From assembly GCA_003648085.1 (NCBI GenBank), contig QMOC01000075.1, positions 1 through 8,569 of the forward strand: DNA of 8,569 nucleotides, read 5' to 3'. The notes under the pieces were generated by a model that saw nothing but the letters and a program-made list of their open reading frames with translations, had not been told where the DNA came from and made no database searches. Both the position numbers and the translations under genes were made by a program. Below are positions 6,195 to 8,569 of the stretch, piece after piece. Within the stretch, counting starts at the first letter, position 1; each line of letters starts with the position of its first letter. Origin of the DNA: Chloroflexota bacterium (GTDB lineage Bacteria > Chloroflexota > Anaerolineae > B4-G1).

Positions 6195-7240
6195 CACTTG
6201 ACCCCCTTCTGTAACGGCAAGTGCACCGGCTCTCCCGTCTCGGCCGAGCGCTGCGCCGCCAGCGCCATCTCCAGCGCGGCGCGAGCGTCCTGCGGGCTGA
6301 TGGCCGGCTCCCGGTCATCCAGGATGCAGCGCACGAAGTGGCGGATCTCCTCCTCAAAGGCGTACTCCGTGGTGGACATAAAGCGGAAGTAGCGGGGCAG
6401 TTCGTGCCCCCTCTCGGTGGTGTAGGTCAACATCGGGTTGGTATCCTTGTCGGCGTACTGGATCTTGCCCTCCGTGCCCACCACGTCCAACTGGGCGTAA
6501 AGCGCGCCGCCAAAGCCCTGCGGATAGGCCCAACTGGTCTCGGCAAACCCGACCCCACCCCCGTCGAACTTGCAGGTGATGAAGGCGTGATCGAAGGAGC
6601 CAGCCGCCCTGGCCGCCTCGCGCACCGACCTGGCCACGGCGTAGACCTCGACCGCTTCCTGGCCGAGGAACCAGCGGAAGAGGTCGGCGGCGTGCACACC
6701 TATGTCCAGGATCACCCCACCGCCCCGCTTGGGATCCCATTGCCAGGCCTGCGGCGGAAAGGGCAGGAACTGCCGCTCCGCCCGCCGGACGAAGACCGGC
6801 CGCCCCACCCTGCCCGCGTCGAGTTGCTCCCTGATGCTCGTGTAGCGATGGTCGAAGCGCCGCACCTGCCCGATCATCAGTTTGACGCCGGTTTTCCGCG
6901 CTGCCTCGATCATAGCATCGGCGGCCGAGAGCGTGTGAGCCATCGGCTTTTCGCAGAGGACGTGCTTCCCTGTCTGCATAGCCTCGACGGCCAACTGCGC
7001 GTGGAGATAGGTGGGAATGCAGAGATCCACCATCTCGATGTCCTCCCGCTCCAGGAGCCGCCGGTAGTCGGTATAGGCCGTCGCTCCTGAACGCTCTGCG
7101 GCCGCGTGGGCCAGTTCCTCCACACCATCGCACACGGCCACCAGTTCCGCCTCCGGGATGTGGGCGTAGGCAGGAAGGTGTCCGCCTGCGCCGATGTTAC
7201 CACAGCCGATCAAACCCACTCTTACTGTTCGCTCCGACAT
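6194..7240 (-). CDS. Gfo/Idh/MocA-family oxidoreductase
   Basis: NAD(P)-dependent dehydrogenase of 348 residues acting on a sugar, glycoside or inositol-like substrate. The N-terminal Rossmann domain has a standard GLIGCGNIG loop (9-17). GKHVLCEKPM (91-100) contains the catalytic EKP motif with Lys98. The C-terminal domain has GGGVILDIGVHAADLFRW (173-190), with Asp179 and His183 at the usual catalytic positions. Start choice: an in-frame ATG at 7258 would give six more residues, but those codons are themselves the AGGAGGAG ribosome binding site, so the ATG at 7240 is preferred. The stop overlaps the start of the second dehydrogenase (TGATG), implying translational coupling and joint function. 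Family members oxidise C3 hydroxyls of glycosides (YcjS), inositol and others; the substrate cannot be read here. Confidence 0.94.
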   Translation of the reverse strand: MSERTVRVGLIGCGNIGAGGHLPAYAHIPEAELVAVCDGVEELAHAAAERSGATAYTDYRRLLEREDIEMVDLCIPTYLHAQLAVEAMQTGKHVLCEKPMAHTLSAADAMIEAARKTGVKLMIGQVRRFDHRYTSIREQLDAGRVGRPVFVRRAERQFLPFPPQAWQWDPKRGGGVILDIGVHAADLFRWFLGQEAVEVYAVARSVREAARAAGSFDHAFITCKFDGGGVGFAETSWAYPQGFGGALYAQLDVVGTEGKIQYADKDTNPMLTYTTERGHELPRYFRFMSTTEYAFEEEIRHFVRCILDDREPAISPQDARAALEMALAAQRSAETGEPVHLPLQKGVK

Positions 7241-7247
7241 GTCATTG

Positions 7248-7255
7248 CTCCTCCT
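7248..7255 (-). promoter_or_regulatory. Ribosome binding site deciding the first dehydrogenase start
   Basis: AGGAGGAG on the minus strand, 7-9 nt from the ATG at 7240 and lying inside the longer reading from 7258. It supports the shorter protein. Confidence 0.8.
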
Positions 7256-7313
7256 CATATGTGCGCCCGTGGAGCCCTTCCAGATGTTCCAAACAGGACT
7301 CTGGCGATTTTGC

Positions 7314-7373
7314 TCGTAGTAACGACTTCAGTCGTTCAAAGCGAGGTCAGAGCAACTGAAGTCGCCACTACGA
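7314..7373. repeat. Imperfect hairpin repeat, 20-bp arms
   Basis: Arms 7314-7333 and 7354-7373 are reverse complements at 17 of 20 positions (TCGTAGT..CGACTTCAGT) around a 20-nt loop. A decayed partial copy lies at 2033-2060 in another intergenic gap. The dispersed, hairpin-forming, intergenic character fits a REP/MITE-like family. There is no adjacent T-run, so a terminator role is not indicated. Confidence 0.72.
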
Positions 7374-7500
7374 CCCCTATACCTTGCGGTTTATCAGCCG
7401 TTCCAAAGCCAGACGCAGCACTCTGCGGCTTCTGCCATTTCAGGTCGTGGATGCCAATGATACGCTCCGCTCGCGTTTACCTCGTGTTGAGCCCGGGCGC

Positions 7501-7533
7501 GGGAAATCCTGCGCCATGAAGATGGGATTTCCC
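7501..7533. repeat. Inverted repeat after the alpha-mannosidase gene
   Basis: GGGAAATCC (7501-7509) and GGATTTCCC (7525-7533) are perfect 9-bp arms with a 15-nt loop, 28 bp downstream of the mannosidase stop. It may act as a 3'-end stabilising hairpin. No T-run follows on the minus strand, so it is not a typical intrinsic terminator. Confidence 0.5.
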
Positions 7534-7560
7534 TCGTAGCGTCTCAGTTTATTTCTCACC

Positions 7561-8568
7561 TCACCTTCCACCGGCGGGTATTAGCCGCAAGGTCATGATC
7601 TGGTAAGGTGTCACTCTAACACGCACCTCATTCTGGACGACAGGCAGCGGTGCCTCGTCCTCTTCCAACAAAGTGCAGCGATAGGCCTTGGCCAGAGGGA
7701 AGCCCGTCCGCAGCGTCGCCGGCCCCCGACAGCGCTCGTTCTCGTACAGGCGCACGATCAGCCCCTGGCCATCCTCGGCCTGTTTCACCGTTTCGATGAT
7801 GACGTTCGGCGCGTCAACGGATACCAACGATCGGGACGTGCTGCCACCGACGCCGCCACCGTTCACCCGCCGCACGATCAGCGGGTCGTTCAGCGCATAG
7901 GCAGCCGGCACTGAGCCCGCCCGCCAGTCACCAGGGTGAGGTAAGAGGCTGTAGATGAAGCGATGCTCGCCCTGATCGGCGTCCGGGTCGGGATAGGTGG
8001 GGCCTCTCAGCAGGGTCAGTCTGATGACATTGCCTCGCACATCGTGGCCGTACTTGCAGTCGTTGAGCAGGCTGACGCCGTAATCCCCCTCGCTCAAATC
8101 AACCCACTTGTGCGCCACCACCTCGAAGCGCGCCCAGTCCCAGGAGGTGTTGCGGTGGGTGGGGCGCTGCACGTTCCCCCACTGGATGTCGTACGTCGCC
8201 AGCGGACTCAACACGTCCACCGGGAAGGCGACCTTGAGCAGCACGTGCCGCTCCCGCCAATTTACCCGAGTGTCGAAATCAAGGCGACGACAGCCCCGGT
8301 ACAGATAGACCCGCTGCACGATCTCGCTGTTCAAGAGACGACGACGGATCTCCAAGCCAGCCCGCAGCGGCCCGCGTTCGACGACCGACAGGCTATAGGC
8401 AGGCTCGGCAGTCCATTGTTTATCGTCGTAGAAGATGTCAATGTCCCAGGCATCCCCGCCCAGCGGGCGGTCCTCGAAGGCCTGAAAGACGTTGGCCCGC
8501 TGGCCTGATGGCAGCACTTCGCGCCCCACGCTTTTGTCGAACAGACGGGTGATGTCCCCGGCCGCGTC
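7561..8568 (-). CDS. GH38 alpha-mannosidase, C-terminal part (5' end outside window)
   Basis: The frame is open to the right edge and contains 335 residues before the TGA. A GTG-initiated reading from 8529 is possible but the homologous sequence continues upstream (GDITRLFDK), so the gene is truncated by the window and not short. Numbering from the first complete codon, visible family marks are GDITRLFDKSVGREVL (4-19), the FEDRP block (31-35) and AWDID (40-44), all typical of the region following the GH38 central domain. Further on, RPTHRNTSWD, RFEV, HKWVDLSE and GVSLLNDCKYG form the conserved beta-sandwich core of Ams1-like bacterial alpha-mannosidases. The catalytic aspartate lies in the missing N-terminal barrel. 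The enzyme hydrolyses terminal alpha-mannosides, usually in the cytoplasm and metal-dependent. It is separated from the dehydrogenases by over 300 nt, so shared transcription is uncertain. Confidence 0.9.
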   Translation of the reverse strand, partial: DAAGDITRLFDKSVGREVLPSGQRANVFQAFEDRPLGGDAWDIDIFYDDKQWTAEPAYSLSVVERGPLRAGLEIRRRLLNSEIVQRVYLYRGCRRLDFDTRVNWRERHVLLKVAFPVDVLSPLATYDIQWGNVQRPTHRNTSWDWARFEVVAHKWVDLSEGDYGVSLLNDCKYGHDVRGNVIRLTLLRGPTYPDPDADQGEHRFIYSLLPHPGDWRAGSVPAAYALNDPLIVRRVNGGGVGGSTSRSLVSVDAPNVIIETVKQAEDGQGLIVRLYENERCRGPATLRTGFPLAKAYRCTLLEEDEAPLPVVQNEVRVRVTPYQIMTLRLIPAGGR

Positions 8569-8569
8569 A

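Larger units (their letters stand above)
7259..7560. other. Intergenic region rich in inverted repeats, no convincing gene
   Basis: This gap between the alpha-mannosidase and the dehydrogenase pair holds three inverted repeats: 7314-7373, 7414-7427 (CGCAG/CTGCG, 4-nt loop) and 7501-7533. No ORF here has both a ribosome binding site and a recognisable product. I see no good -35/-10 pair for the dehydrogenase operon and no hairpin followed by a T-run to end mannosidase transcription. The octamer TCTACACG found in the LacI operator is absent. Confidence 0.6.

Noticed and set aside
6221..7090. Plus-strand ORF (289 codons) opposite the first dehydrogenase
   Set aside because: It lies wholly antisense to a clear Gfo/Idh/MocA gene and has no recognisable domain.
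7241..7258. Six-residue N-terminal extension of the first dehydrogenase from the ATG at 7258
   Set aside because: These codons coincide with the AGGAGGAG ribosome binding site for the ATG at 7240, and the ATG at 7258 has no site of its own.
7392..7436. Small minus-strand ORF of 14 codons in the 7259-7560 gap
   Set aside because: It has no ribosome binding site at proper spacing and lies in repeat-like DNA; nothing supports translation.
1..8569. CRISPR arrays, tRNA or rRNA genes, transposase genes, phage genes
   Set aside because: I saw no regular repeat-spacer pattern, no tRNA cloverleaf, no rRNA sequence and no transposase or phage protein; nearly all the window is covered by metabolic and transport genes.

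Overview
The window is a carbohydrate-uptake and glycoside-breakdown locus. All recognisable genes lie on the minus strand, so transcription runs from high to low coordinates. The DNA is moderately GC-rich. The genes have strong AGGAGG-type ribosome binding sites. The intergenic gaps carry palindromic, REP-like repeats. The protein style (Ugp/MalFG-type CUT1 transporter, LacI regulator, paired Gfo/Idh/MocA dehydrogenases, Ams1-like GH38) and the repeats suggest a free-living heterotroph, most likely Chloroflexota. This taxonomic guess rests on general resemblance only; no marker gene is present.

Layout in transcription order: (1) 8568-7561, the C-terminal part of a GH38 alpha-mannosidase cut by the window edge. 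(2) A gap of about 320 nt with several inverted repeats and no convincing gene or promoter. (3) 7240-6194 and 6194-5172, two Gfo/Idh/MocA NAD(P)-dependent sugar dehydrogenases, the second starting on the last base of the first one's stop codon. (4) A 159-nt gap with a perfect 13-bp-arm palindrome. (5) 5012-3216, a GH13_18 phosphorylase resembling glucosylglycerate phosphorylase (E. coli YcjM type). (6) A consensus sigma-70 promoter with an overlapping palindromic operator at 3131-3188. (7) 3096-2068, a LacI-family repressor. (8) 1997-1056 and 1033-176, two CUT1 ABC permeases. (9) 70-1, the start of a lipoprotein, almost certainly the cognate solute-binding protein. No ABC ATPase is visible; a shared MsmK/UgpC-type ATPase is probably encoded elsewhere.

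How it may work together (inference): the LacI protein represses its own promoter and with it the transporter genes. The transporter imports a glycoside. The GH13_18 enzyme cleaves an alpha-glucoside with phosphate to give glucose 1-phosphate. The alpha-mannosidase removes mannosyl units. The two dehydrogenases oxidise or epimerise sugar units, as YcjS and YcjQ do in the E. coli ycj cluster, which this locus resembles in content. One specific hypothesis is the use of glucosylglycerate or mannosylglucosylglycerate-type compatible solutes.
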